Positions 43,661-54,942 are shown, counted from the stretch's first letter. The stretch is DNA of 64,000 nucleotides from Plecoglossus altivelis (GCA_036571765.1 BROE01000002.1:5697204-5761203); one strand, 5' to 3'. Notes: generated from the letters alone by a model not told the origin. Made by a program: numbers and translations.

Positions 43661-44975
43661 AGGCCCTCTCTGATTCCAGTCCTCCAACCTCCTCCTCCTC
43701 CCCCCCCCTCCCTCCGAACCCCTGGGATTGGGTCAAATGGGGTTGACATCATACTGTGAGACAGGATCAGAAAGCCTGGCCATTGTTCGGTGAGAGGTTT
43801 TCACTGCAGGATGCGAAACACGCAAAATTATCCCGCTCTTTTTTCTCTCTCCCATCTCCACGATGTAATTATGTGTCAGAGGGTTATTTGAATATAATAC
43901 GATCTACGATGAAAAGGACCAAGAAGTTCACAGCGGCCATTTTGAAATCCGGTCCGACCGGATTCATGCAAACAATAGTGCGTCCCCATCCCCATACTGT
44001 TGTGTGACTGGAGTGATTTATTCACTATTCAGTGAATTATCGTTCACACAGTTTTAAATCTCCTCCACCCCCCACCCCCCCTCTCCAGCAGTAAACCTTT
44101 GCCAGTCCACAGACACCTCCTGGTTTACCGTGGGGCTGGAATGTACTAAATCCTCCCAGGGCGGGGGAGTCGGCAGACATCTCATAGTAGACTGATAAAT
44201 CTCCCCCCCTCCCTCCCCTAAACGTCCCCACCCCTCCATCAAGGATAGGTAACTCCATCTGGTTCTCATTAATTCACCACAGCAGACAACATATCACCGT
44301 AACCCCGGTGACCCCCGTGCGCCTCCTCTCTGCTCTTTTCCACTCTCCTCCTCCTCCGTTCTTCTCCTCCTCCGCTCGTCCGCCACCCCGCACCTCCTCT
44401 CGGCCCGTCCGCCGGCCGCCTCCCTTCTATCCCCCACCCGACCTCCGACGCCTCAGACTGGAGAGGCTGTGGACCTCCAGCTGGGCGGTGGATGTCGAGA
44501 TAGCCGCGTTCGATGAAGGTCAAGCGGTGTGCGGACGCTCTGTGGATGGAGGCCATATTGGTTTCATGTCCGCCGTAAAACTTTATCGCTCTCTGCAACC
44601 ACGGAAGACACGAAAGTTCCTCCCCGGGGGAAAAAAAAAAAAAAACGTTTTCTTGGGGGTGGTTGAATTCTTTTTTTTTCTTCAACTCTCTCTCTCTCTC
44701 TGGTTTGTGTGGTGGACAGGCACGGCCGTGGTCCTCTAGGTCAATGTGAAATGAGAAGCATAGTCGGAGGATTAGAGGAGATATCGCAGAGGTCACTAGC
44801 TGCTATCTGGCTTTGATTAACCCTCCTACTTGATTAAATGCCCATTGTGGAAAAAAAAGGGAATGAGAATTGGATGGAGGGAGAAGAAAGGAGGAGAGGA
44901 AAGGAGAGCGAGGCCATTTGTTTTCTCAGCTGGGGCTGGTTCTAGTGGACCTCTCTAGCAGTCCTCTGGCCTGAG

Positions 44976-45007
<32 letters not shown>

Positions 45008-45084
45008 TTCACCGCTTTATGAAAAGAGCTTTTAGGGGATGGGGGGGAGGCAGAAAAGTCAAAAGATTGGGTGTGTTTTCTCAG
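43661..45084. other. Unique DNA with C-rich, CTC-rich and A-run tracts
   Basis: C-rich tracts at 44066-44090 and 44200-44232, a CTCCTC-rich and CpG-containing region at 44325-44440, an A-run at 44630-44645 and CA at 44979-45003. The 175-codon minus frame spanning 44269-44796 crosses these tracts and is not convincing. Confidence 0.5.
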
Positions 45085-45397
45085 CCCCATCCCCCCCTTT
45101 CCTCTCTTCTCTCTCATGCCCTTCCTCACGTTCTCTCTCCTCCAGTCAGGCCCCTCAGGCCTCTGCCCTTCTCCATCTCCCCTCGACCCCTGGCTCTCCT
45201 CTTCCCTCCACTACCTCCCCCTCTCCCTCTCTCCCCCTCTCACCCTGCCTCACCTTCAACTCTATTGTCCGCCTTCCTTCCATCCGCACACTCCACACCT
45301 TCCCTGTTCTCGTTCTGTTCTACTCCGTCTCTCACTCCACCACCTCTCACTCTCCACCCCTCTCTCTCTCCACCTCTCTCTCTCTACCTCTCAGTCC

Positions 45398-45435
<38 letters not shown>
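45085..45435. repeat. CT-rich pyrimidine region
   Basis: About 350 bases of CCTCTCC-type pyrimidine DNA, pure (CT)n at 45400-45432. It preserves open frames in all plus frames by lacking purines. Confidence 0.9.
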
Positions 45436-45649
45436 GGCCTGTCAGAGTAACCTGATCCCGGCGGCTTCTGACACGCTCCAGACCGCCTGTAGCCCCTGCC
45501 CAGCACTTTCACCGCCGGAGCCAGACAGTAAAACAGGCCTCGATTACTACCACATGTTCCTGCACCCCCTGGCCCTCCCCCCCTCCCCTACCCGCCACTG
45601 CTGCAGCCGGGGTCGGGGCCTGTCAGGGCACACGCAGGCCGCACCAAGG

Positions 45650-45757
45650 AGCCCTGGAGCAGGGCACAGGGCACAGGGCAAAGGGCAGGCTGGGCACAGG
45701 GCAGGGCTGGGCACATGGCAGGGCACAGGGCAGGGCACAGGGCAGGGCACAGGGATT
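45650..45757. repeat. GGGCACA / GGGCAGGGCACA minisatellite
   Basis: GGGCACAGGGCA words repeat about nine times in 7- and 12-base units. Confidence 0.9.
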
Positions 45758-45883
45758 AGCATACTTGGGACAGAGGGTTGGGCAAGGGGGGGTGGGGGTG
45801 GTGATAGGAGGGGCCACACAGGGTGGAGGTTTGACTTGAGGAGAGGAAGTGGAAGGGAAGAAAAGTAAACAGAGAGGGGGAGT

Positions 45884-45961
45884 GTGTGTGTGTCTGTGTG
45901 TGTAGGAGAGATGAGAGAGAGAGACAGAGAGTGTTGAGAGATAGAGAGACAGAGAGAGAGA

Positions 45962-46018
<57 letters not shown>
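45884..46018. repeat. TG run then (GA)n array
   Basis: TG at 45884-45903. GA repeats with GACA interruptions lead into a pure GA run of about 45 bases at 45967-46012. Confidence 0.95.
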
Positions 46019-46019
<1 letters not shown>

Positions 46020-46420
46020 AGAGCTGGAGGTGTCCAGAAGTTCCTCCGGGGTCCAGGTTGTCTGAGGTGGGACTTATTCACCGCGCGGCACGACGCGTAC
46101 GTCGACAGAGAGAAAGACTCGAACGCAAGTTAAAACCAACATCTCGAACGCCCAATCAGCTTCGCTCTGCCAAGTCGTTCGCACCTGCTATCGACTGACC
46201 CTTCGTTTGACAACAAGAGACAGCGACAATGTTCATTTGCATGATATGGTCTGACTGCAAGCCTGGCACAGTCTTGAGAGGATGACCTGTGCCTTGCCGG
46301 CTCCTCTGCACCTGTGCAGCGTGCCTTCCATCCTCCATGCTTTGTGGATGAGGGACGAGGCAGTCATTCCACATGCCCAGACACATTATCCACTCCTCCC
46401 CTTATGCAATTACTGGCTCA
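46019..46420. other. Unique sequence with CpG cluster and octamer
   Basis: CpG-rich words at 46080-46110 include CCGCGCGGCACGACGCG. A perfect octamer ATTTGCAT lies at 46235-46242. No gene is recognised. Confidence 0.45.
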
Positions 46421-46650
46421 ATCTCTCTCTCTCTCTCTCTCAGCCCCCCTCGCTCTATCTGTTTGTTCCATCCTCTCTCTCTTTCTGTGTCTTTCTCCCT
46501 CCCTCGAAGTTTTCTACTCTCTTCGGCCTTTGTTTCTCTCTCCCTCTCTCTCCTCTCAGTCTCTCGGTCTCTCACCCTTTCTCTCACTCCTTCTCTCCAC
46601 CTCTCCCTCTCTCTCGCTCTCTCTCTCACTGACTCTCTCCATCTCCCCCT
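46421..46650. repeat. CT array with unique interruptions
   Basis: CT repeats at 46421-46441, then mixed pyrimidine DNA and CT runs to 46650. Confidence 0.85.
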
Positions 46651-46659
46651 ATCTGTTTA

Positions 46660-47400
46660 CTCCTAATAAATGAACCAGCTGGCAGGCACTGGAACAGCGT
46701 CGGAACACACCAGCCAATCACCGCAGACAAAAATAAGATGTCTTCCTTTTCACCCCCCAATTCCGCCCAAATAGACCTAATATGAATCTAATGGGCAGTG
46801 ATGACTCAGGGAGCCTCCTCCCGACATTGTTGTGGAGGTAATAAGGGGACCGTGCGGGTGTTTTGGCGGGGGTCGATGAGGGAGCCCCCTGGACCAGGTT
46901 TTGATCAGGCCCCGCTAATGGATCTGAAGCCTGGAGCTAAATTGAAATGTAAAACCTGGAGCGAGACCCCTAATTCCCTCTTATCTGTGGGCGTGAGGCG
47001 GCCGGCGCGCGGGGCTCAGATTGGGGGCGTGGAGTTTGCCGAACTGTAATTTGCTTTGTTCCTGAGGTACGGGCGATGGCCGGCCTCCAGATTGTTGCGA
47101 TGGTTGAGCTCTCATTTGGAATGCCACGCATGGGGGGAAGCAGGGAAGGCTTGGCTGCAGCCACAGGAGCAGGCAGACCAGGCCACAGACTGGCATGACC
47201 GACACAGTTGTTGTCGTGGCTTGCAGTGGACTGAGCGTCTGTTTTGAAGTGCCTGAAAGGACATTTGAAACCCTCCCAGGGATATTTTTTTCTCATTTGA
47301 ATGAGAGAAAAAGAGGAAAAAACTCATTTCTCAGGAATGAACTGCCTCTTAGTTGGATCCCTAGACGCCCTTTTGCATCAGTATAAGGTCTCTTCTGCCC
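46660..47400. promoter_or_regulatory. Long repeat-free island, possible regulatory DNA
   Basis: About 740 unique bases between CT and CA arrays. Words include CAGCCAATCACC near 46710 and CCTAATATGAATCTAATGG near 46774. Part may be conserved noncoding sequence; no exon is recognised. Confidence 0.3.
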
Positions 47401-47417
47401 ATACTAAAATAGACAGG

Positions 47418-47420
<3 letters not shown>

Positions 47421-47461
<41 letters not shown>

Positions 47462-47465
47462 ACAG
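47421..47465. repeat. (CA)n microsatellite
   Basis: About 36 bases of perfect CA, then two TA interruptions. Confidence 0.95.
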
Positions 47466-47624
47466 ATAACAAACCTCTCATCCACCTGCTCTCATTCCCG
47501 TTACCCTGGTGATATCCCTCCTTCTCTTCCCCCAACTACCCCCTCCATCTATCCATCCCTCCCTCAATCCCCCTCTCTTTTCTCCTCTTCCCATCAGCCA
47601 CCTCTTCGCGCCCTCCCTGACCGT
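47466..47624. repeat. Pyrimidine-rich DNA with CCATC words
   Basis: CT/C-rich low-complexity DNA, mainly at 47518-47595. Confidence 0.7.
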
Positions 47625-47800
47625 TCATTAGGCTAATCAAATCCTGCAGCTGAACAAGCCGAGCTCCTCTATTGGGCCGTTTGGTAAGCGATGGCAGAGC
47701 CTCATTTGCATATGCGAACCCAGTTAATTAGCACGGGGGGGCGCAGGTGCGTGGTGATAATCATTATTAAACATGACAGTCACCTGTGACCGCGCTAACC
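47625..47800. promoter_or_regulatory. Compact enhancer candidate
   Basis: A perfect octamer ATTTGCAT at 47704-47711 overlaps ATATGC. TAATTA lies at 47725-47730 and E-boxes CAGGTG and CACCTG at 47744-47749 and 47781-47786. TTAAACATGAC lies between them. The cluster spans under 100 bases. Confidence 0.4.
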
Positions 47801-47905
47801 CTCCCCTCCCCCTTTAACACCCTCTTCCTGTCTTCCTGTGTTCCATATACCATCTGGGGGCGTTGTGACGTCTTTTCCTGTTTCTATTCTTGGTTTTAAT
47901 AACTG

Positions 47906-48282
47906 CTGGCCCTAGCCCTTGGCCTAGCCTTAGTCCCAGACCTAGCCCCGGCCCTAGCCTCAGTCCCATCTTTAGTCACTGCCCTACTCCCAGACCTAGC
48001 CCGGCTAAAACTCGGGACAAGCCGTAGCCCAAACTCTAGCCTTAGCCCAGCCTCAGCCCCCAGCCTCAGTCCTCATAATAGGCCCCAAGCCCCAGCCTCA
48101 GTCATCATATCCAGCCCCCAGCCCCCAGCCCCCAGCCTTAGCCCCAGCCTCAGTCCTCATATCCAGCCCCCAGCCCCCAGTCTTAGCCCCAGCCCCCGGT
48201 CTCAGCCCCATCCCCCAGCCTTAGCCCCAGCCTCAGTCCTCATAATAGGCCCCCAGCCCCAGTCATCATATCCAGCTCCTGG
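47906..48282. repeat. CCCAGCCTCAGT / CCTAGCC minisatellite
   Basis: The left part repeats CCTAGCCC with variants. The right part repeats a longer unit of CCCCAGCC, CTCAGTCCTCATA and TCCAGC words in several copies. It is a single degenerating array of almost 380 bases. Confidence 0.9.
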
Positions 48283-48349
48283 CACCATACCTCTGCTCTT
48301 CTCACACCAGACACCAGAGCGCCTGGCCAAGACTGGGGCAGGAACCTCT

Positions 48350-48515
48350 GCGAGTGTGTGTGTGTTGGTGCACGTTTGTGCATGCGTGTGTGGGTGTGTG
48401 TGTGTGCGCGAGCGTGCGTGTGTGGGTGTGTGAGTGTGTGTGTTTGTGTGTGTGTGTGTGTGTGAGCACGTGCACGTGCGTGCGTGGGTGTGTGAGTGTG
48501 TGTGCGTGGAGGCGG
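48350..48515. repeat. Degenerate TG array
   Basis: TG runs with CG, GGTG and AGTG interruptions. GCACGTGCACGTGC near 48466 is locally palindromic. Confidence 0.9.
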
Positions 48516-48539
48516 GGACATAGAGAATGTGTGTGCGTA

Positions 48540-49420
48540 AGGGATGATGATATATTATATCCTTGATGATAGGTTATGTCTCACTGAGATCATTTGATAT
48601 CAACGCGCAGAGACAAAGCGAGAGAGAGATTATTATACACTTGCTATTCAGTAATAATAGTTTAAATAGCATGGGTTACATTTATAGTAGCCTGTCTATA
48701 TCCCAGCAGTATCACGGATAAACATAATGGCCCTCACTGCCTCTTTGATATGAATAAGAAAAAAGACGAGGAGAAGATCCTTTTAAGCTTCATTCATATT
48801 CTTAAGAAGCAATCAGAAGGAAAGCTACATAGGTTTGAACGTACCCATGATGTTTGTACACTACTTACAGCAGAGTTACTGCTCATAGATCTCTATGGTT
48901 ACCTTACCCGATAATGATGCCCTTTTGTGTCAGTCTAACGATGTAACTGACCCCTAACAGCAGGTGACTGTGCTCCATTGTCAAGGTTAAAAAATAATAT
49001 GCCTTTAGCGCCCTCTGCTGGCTGGCTTGAGACGGTGCTGAGGATGGTTGTGGTATGATTCATGCCACAGTTCGTAATACCTTTAAGCTGGGAAAAAAAC
49101 ATCTATAAACACAACTTTTTTTCTCTCGAATGGATGTATGTTTGAGCAATGTATACAAACAGTATAACACATTGGATACTTTAAACACAGGCTTTATCCA
49201 AAAAGAACGTGGATTATGCATTCCGGGGTTTTTTGCGTTGTTGACCAGAAGAGGATAGTAAAGCGTCCCAGTGTCTAATAGACTGTCTGTGGCCTTCATA
49301 TGGGAAGGGTGAGCCTCGCGTCTTGTTCTCTCCATCCTGAAGGAGCCTGATCGAGTCAAGGCAAAACAGGGTCAAGTACAAGTCAGATGCTGTTGTAAAA
49401 GGTCAACAGCAATGTCTTTA
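48540..49420. other. AT-rich unique DNA with CTCF-core match
   Basis: Nearly 900 bases of unique AT-rich DNA with no open frame of note, containing the perfect CTCF-type core at 49008-49021. Confidence 0.5.
49008..49021 (-). promoter_or_regulatory. CTCF core motif, perfect match
   Basis: The reverse complement, CCAGCAGAGGGCGC, matches CCASYAGRKGGCRS at all 14 positions. CTCF bound here would help set chromatin loops. Occupancy is inferred. Confidence 0.5.
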
Positions 49421-49425
49421 AGAAC

Positions 49426-49564
49426 GTGTGTGTGTGTGTGTGTTGTGTGCCGGCGTGTTGTTGTGTGTGTGTTGTGTGTGTGTGTGGTGGTGGGTGTGTG
49501 TGTGTTTTGTGTGTGTGTGTGTTGTGTGTGTGTGTGGTGTGTGTGTGTGTGTGTGTGTGTGTGT
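49426..49564. repeat. TG array with TTG and GGTG variants
   Basis: TG blocks separated by TTGTG, GGTGG and TTTTG words. A pure TG block of about 28 bases lies at 49538-49565. Confidence 0.95.
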
Positions 49565-49622
49565 GCAAGTATTTGTGTGTACATGCATGCGTGAACATGT
49601 GTGCATGCCTGTGTTCAAACTA

Positions 49623-50158
49623 TCTCTCTGTACTCAGTAGTCTGTCTGTCTGACGGCTCTAAACCCCTGTCTCTCTGTACTTAGTAGTCCGTCTGTCTGA
49701 CTGATCTCACCCTGTCTGTCTGTACTCAGTAGCCTGTCTGTCTGACTGATCTCATCCTGTCTCTCTATTCTTAGTAACTTGTCTGTCTGACTGATCTCTC
49801 TCACCCTGGCTCTCTATACTCTGTAGTCTTTCTGTCTGACTGATCTCTCTCACTCTGACTCTCTGTACTCTGTAGTCTTTCTGTCTGCCTGTTCTGTCTC
49901 ACCCTGGCTCTCTGTACTCATTACCTGTCTGTCTGCCTGTTCTGTCTCACCCTGGCTCTCTGTACTCATTACCTGTCTGTCTGCCTGTTCCCTGTCTACC
50001 GGCTCTCTGTACCATTTACCCTGTTCTGTCTGCCTGTTTGTCTCCCTGCCTCTCGTAACTCATTACCTGTCTGCCTGCCTGTTCTGTCTCACCCTGGCTC
50101 TCTGTACTCATTACCTGTCTATCTGCCTGTTCTGTCTCACCCCGGCTCTCTGCGGTGT
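49623..50158. repeat. 45-49 bp minisatellite (VNTR), about 11 units
   Basis: Units start CTCTCTGTACTC at about 49624, 49671, 49716, 49761, 49810, 49859, 49908, 49956, 50003, 50050 and 50098. Left units contain CTGACTGATCTC and right units contain CTGCCTGTTCTGTC, so the array shows a left-to-right change of type. Confidence 0.95.
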
Positions 50159-51929
50159 GAACTAGCAGGGTGACGAACGGTCGACACGGGTGAACAGGAT
50201 GAGATTGTATTGTCCTGCCAGGGGGGAAAAATCGATCATGGATTGAGACAGAAACAAGGTGTCCCCGGAGCCAGGGAAGACTGCCAGGTTCCCCCCTGCC
50301 GGCCCGCTCGCCCCCCCCCCCCCCCCCTTGCCAGCCATCCTCCAGGGCCCAGGGGGTGGCAGCGTGCCCGGTTGGGGCAGAGGGAGCACCTCTCCAGGGA
50401 TAGCCCTCAGGACAGTTTGGGGGGGGGGGGGGGGGGGGGGGGCTGGTCAATATATAGCAGCGCCCAAATCGCTTCATTCTGGCATCTTCTCGAATTTGCT
50501 GTATTTGCGAAGTGCGACTTCTCACATCTCAGAGAGGCACAATTCCGTCTACGATGTTCCAGAACATTCAGGAAACGGTCTATTCTTAAACCAAGGCCAG
50601 AGTAAAAATGAGATGAACCATTTCAAAGAGAACAAAGACAGACATTTTCAAAACCTCCTTTGTATTACAAGCCTCGCATCTCCCACCGTATCTACCCGTC
50701 AGTTTCCTCCGCGTCCTCAATGGATTGCAGCCTTCAGCCCTCAGTCTTGGTCTCTGGAACGTTCTCCATTAACCAGAGGAAAGTGCCTGTGCGGGTCCAA
50801 GCACGGCCTTCTTTAACGATTCCACGCTAACAACTGCGGAACAGGACTTTAACGACTTCTGTGATGTAACAATCAATATGGCGGCCGTGAGAGGTCGTTA
50901 GCGGTTTGAACTGGCAGCTGCTGCTTGACTGGTAATGAGGAAGAGGAAATAGGAGACGAAGAGAAGGAGGAAGGAGAAAGGAGGAAGGAGAAAGCGATTT
51001 AAAGTACGCTGTTGCTGATCCTGAAAAGCACGGTTGATCCAGAGCATTATGAAGAAGTGCAAACTGTCTTAATGGCTTCATCTGTAGACACAAACAAAGT
51101 GTTCCCTTGTTATTGGAAGACCACTAGAACCATTTACCACGGTCTCTGTTTAACACACTACGGTCTGTTGTTGCAGTGTTGTTTTTGACGCTAGCCTCGA
51201 GCAATCTTACATCTCCAGCCTTGTAAACAGCCACTCCACAGAACCCAACACATTGATGAATCTGTAGTTTGTGGCCCGGAGCCGAAAACAGCAGGCAATA
51301 TCTTTCTTGCCATCGCAGCTCTATCTGACCTGTGGGTCACGCGGATCGAACCCAGAGGCAGAAGGGATGGATGTGGAGAGAAGAGGATGGAGAGGAAGGG
51401 TGAGGAGCAACCGTTAGATGAAAAGACGATGAACAAATGTGTCTGTCTGAGGGTCTGAGCATCGTACAGAACCGTTGTTTTGTTTTGATTTGTCTATCGC
51501 CAGATGAGAAAACTAATGAGTAATATGTATTTTTCTTCAATCTCACGCAATGCTGGTGGCTGGGTATTTTGTGAACTTCTGACATTGAACAACAGATGGC
51601 AGTGTGGGTCATCGTTTCACACAGAGACCCAGCAATTACCAGGTCTGCTGTAATAGATTCAGATAACCAGATAACTCCTTACTGATGTCCTCAGAGATTT
51701 GGAGTGTAAGTGAGCGTCAAGTCCAGGCTTTCAATATCACTCAAGCCGTTGTGCCTGATGCAGCTGTAATAACACAGCCTTCATGTTTGTATGTCAGATT
51801 TTCACCGCATTGTCAAATCAGGTACTGTAACCGGAGACTACTTCACCATTGAAATAAAAAAGCATCTGACTGCAAGAGTGCTAAAGTGTGGGCTGGTGTG
51901 TGTTCTGTACAGTACATGTGAACAAGTGC
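50159..51929. other. Unique sequence with long C and G runs
   Basis: Seventeen C at 50311-50327 and 24 G at 50419-50442. Unique DNA follows with a short GGAAG tract at 50935-50990. A plus-strand CTCF-like site, 12 of 14, lies at 51589-51602. No gene is recognised. Confidence 0.5.
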
Positions 51930-52205
51930 AAATGAGAGAGAAGGGGTAGAGAGAGGAGGGAAGAGGAGACGAGAGAGAGCAGAGAGAGAGAGAGAGAGAA
52001 GAGCCAAGAGAGGGGGGGAGGTGAGCGGAGAACAGAGAGAGACGAGAGAGAGCAGAGAGTAGAGACAGAGCAGAGAGACAGAGAGAGAGAGAGAGGAGAG
52101 ATAAGAGAGAGAGGAGAAGAGCCTGAAGAGAGAGAGAGAGAAGAGGGAGTTAATGCGGAGAGAGGAGAGAGAAGAGAGAGAGAGAGGAGGGAGGGAGAGA
52201 TAGAG
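51930..52205. repeat. GA array with GAGCAGAGAG units
   Basis: Purine-rich array of GA runs interrupted by AGC, AGAC and GATAAG words. Confidence 0.95.
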
Positions 52206-52253
52206 CAACACACAGAAAGCTAGTACAGTAAGCACTGGCAGCAGCAGGCGGCC

Positions 52254-52269
52254 ATGTTTGATGTAGCAG
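52254..52269 (+). other. Possible first coding exon end
   Basis: ATG in a good context (GCGGCC before it) is followed by four codons and one base, reading MFDVA. It then meets the perfect donor CAG/GTAAGT at 52270. No promoter or transcript evidence is visible, and a short ATG-donor combination can be accidental. Confidence 0.15.
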
Positions 52270-52313
52270 GTAAGTGTGTGCGACAGTCGGAGAGGAGTGG
52301 CGAGGAGACAGAT

Positions 52314-52500
52314 TGCAGGCCGGCTCTGGGGGGAGGAGGGCAGAGAGAGAGACAGACTGCAGGCCGGCTCTGGGGGGGAGGGGGGCAGAGAGAGAGACAG
52401 GTCTGCAGGCCGGCTCTGGGGGGGAGGGGGGCAGAGAGAGAGGAACAGGTCATGCAGGCCGGTCTGGGGGGAGGGGGCAGGAGAGAGAGACAGGTCTGAA
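52314..52500. repeat. 44-49 bp tandem repeat, four copies
   Basis: Each unit starts TGCAGGCCGGCTCTGGGG, continues with a G-rich part and ends in a GA run plus CAGGTC. Copy lengths are about 44, 46, 49 and 44. Confidence 0.95.
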
Positions 52501-53032
52501 GGTCCTGGACCTGGTTAATTATTGAAGGTCCGCCGCTAGCTTGGTGCCATGCTCAGCACTGCCTCCCGTCCCCCCTCCAGCCCCCCAGGCTTCCTTTCAG
52601 ACCCTCGTTAGCGGAGCGACAAGCACGGCGCGCTGTGCACGCTCTCTAAGAATCCCTGCCTTCACGCTGGCCCTGAAACACAGGCACTTCAAAAAAAAGG
52701 GGCTGAACTGCTAATCTATTGGGAAATCTACATGGGTTATTAAGCGCGGTGACAAAATGGATGTAGCCATTGGGAGCAGCGCCGCATGGCGAATGATCCT
52801 GAATGCGAGAAGGGGGATCCATGTGGTTGGATGTTTCACGAGGAGAACGACATGGGCAGTCACGGGGCCTCAAGGGAGAGCCTTCCACTGAGAATGCTGA
52901 TCTAATCCCCACTCATCATGTTTTGATGCTTCCGAGGGGAAAATAACACCCGACGTCACTAGAACTAAACCCGGAGTATATTGCCTCTCACATAAAACTA
53001 TATTGAAGTGGAAGGTTAGGGTCAGAGAAAGG
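52501..53032. other. Unique sequence without gene
   Basis: No repeats of note and no recognisable coding frame. Confidence 0.5.
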
Positions 53033-53105
53033 TTTCACTCCTGTGCCATATAGGCACTCCAGCACTTCATATAGGTACAAGTCTTTCACTCCGGTGCCAT
53101 ATAGG
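53033..53105 (+). repeat. Direct repeat, 22 bases, 21 identical
   Basis: TTTCACTCCTGTGCCATA at 53033 recurs as TTTCACTCCGGTGCCATA at 53084, both followed by TAGG. A partial third copy, CTTCATATAGG, lies between them. Confidence 0.85.
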
Positions 53106-53287
53106 TTTAGAGTCAGTTTAGACAGGTTTTATTTTTGCGGTCAGTCGAGTTGACCTTGTACAACAAGTCCCTGTGATCCTTGGCGATTTGGCCCCAGGCT
53201 GGCTTTCTCAGGTGGAAAATGGAGGTTAGCCTCAACTAGACAGAAGCCTGAGGAAGAAGGAGCTACGAGGGGGGGGGGGCACTTCAC

Positions 53288-53311
53288 TTGTTGTTGTTGT
53301 TGTTGTTGTTG
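53288..53311. repeat. (TTG)8 trinucleotide repeat
   Basis: Eight perfect TTG copies, just right of a G-run at 53270-53279. Confidence 0.95.
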
Positions 53312-54942
53312 ATGATTCCTGGGAGAAGTAGGTCAGAGGTGGGTCAGCCGTCTCCGTACAGGACACGTCCATCCAGCGTGAGTTATGGGCGTGTGCGCTG
53401 CACGCTTCTGAGTTATGGCGTGGGTGGACGGATCGGAGGGGGGGGACGTGACCGCTCATCGGGGGGGGGGGGGGTCCTGATTGGATCCAGGGCGACCCCC
53501 GAGCCCTGTGGCCATCGGTGAGGAATGGCTGCTGTTGTGTCAGCTCACAGGATCACATGGTATCCCCCCCCCCTTCTCCTCGTCTATCACATCCTACACA
53601 TGCAGACCGTGGACCACCTGCTGGGCTAATTCCCATGTCGATCGCGTGCTTGTGTGCTGTAAATCACAAAGTTAACGTAATTTGTTACGGTGGCGCGGGT
53701 GTGTTGGAGCAAATTAATGTTTTTGCACGCGTGGGCCTGTTTGTGTAAATGTGCGCGCGTGTGTAAGTGTGCGTAAGTGTGTGTGAGACAGACGTGACTC
53801 GCCCATCTAGGAGAAAAGGAGGCGGGCTTCGCTATTTATTACTGTCATGTTCGAAAGAAGGATGTTCCGTTTCATCCGGGTTGATTTGAAACTTGGAGCG
53901 CGAGATCTCTCCAGTCTCCTGCATGGTGGCTTTCTATGTCTGCGCAAGCTTGCGAGCACGCCGTCTCTCCTCATCTTACTGTCACAAACGTCCACCCGCA
54001 AATATGTCTTTCTTTGTCCTTCTCTCTGTTTGTCTCTTCATCATCTTGATCCTCTTTCTCATTGTCCTCCTGGAAAATAGATAAGAAGGTGGAACTGGGA
54101 CCAAATCCATTTTATTGATTAGGGCATGCTTTAGTCGGAGACTGGAAATCAAATCCATTTGTTTACAGTACGTTCTGTCCATGCACCAAACCACCTTACT
54201 ACCAAAGCACATCTTACTGATGTGTTCAATTCACGAGGGCACTGGTGTGGGAATGATTATAGCCTCGAGTTGCATTGAATGTACCCAGAGACTGAAGTCT
54301 GCATGGTGCTCTGCACAGTCAATTCCTTTTCTAACCTGCGCATGACTTGAACGATGTTTTCTGCAATTAAATAAACATCTAAGGTTTTTCCTTCTTCTTT
54401 GATCTACGGTTAAACAGGAAACAGCCCTTATTAATCGTTTAGCCTCATGCTTTCATCTGAAAGGACACATTTTCTACTTTGGGTAAAGTCTTCCTAAAAG
54501 CACAGGAATGTCTGGATTTGAATTGTGGTTTCACTGTCAGGCTGCGTGGTGTATATATCTCAGAGCAAGTCTATAGTAGATTTGCAGTGGAAAGCCAGTT
54601 GTTCATTCCAGGCAATGTACTTGTGGCTTGTTATTAGTGACCAGCTACACTTGGCTGCATCGGAGTTATGAGACATTCTCAGTCATGCCAACTTACACAG
54701 CACAAATGGATAAAAACAACAATAGATTTCTCATCCTCAAGTAACCTTGACAGAGGCCTAGCACACTGGGAAGCATAAACCCAAATAACCATGGAAGGGA
54801 AAATCAATGCAGGAAGCATATCTGTTGCCAGAGGTAGTTCTCCAAGGTCACAGAGCAAGCTATCATATTCGACTTCCCACCCAGTCACAGACAAACAGAC
54901 ATCAGCCTACACTCTCGCCCCGGGTCCAAACAACCATCTCAG
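53312..54942. other. Unique sequence with G-run and TG words
   Basis: Fourteen G at 53461-53474, and TG/CG words at 53745-53790. AT-richer unique DNA at 54090-54800 includes a poly(A)-signal-like AATAAA at 54368. No gene is recognised. Confidence 0.5.

Noticed and set aside
44269..44796. 175-codon minus-strand frame
   Set aside because: Crosses A-runs, CT tracts and GAGG-rich DNA. The non-repetitive middle shows no known domain and no conserved-looking motif.
49623..50158. CRISPR or integron-type repeat array
   Set aside because: Contiguous diverging units without unique spacers. A minisatellite explains it.
51325..51350. tRNA or SINE B-box on the minus strand (GGTTCGATCC)
   Set aside because: The flanking bases do not form a T-arm stem and no A-box or cloverleaf is found upstream.
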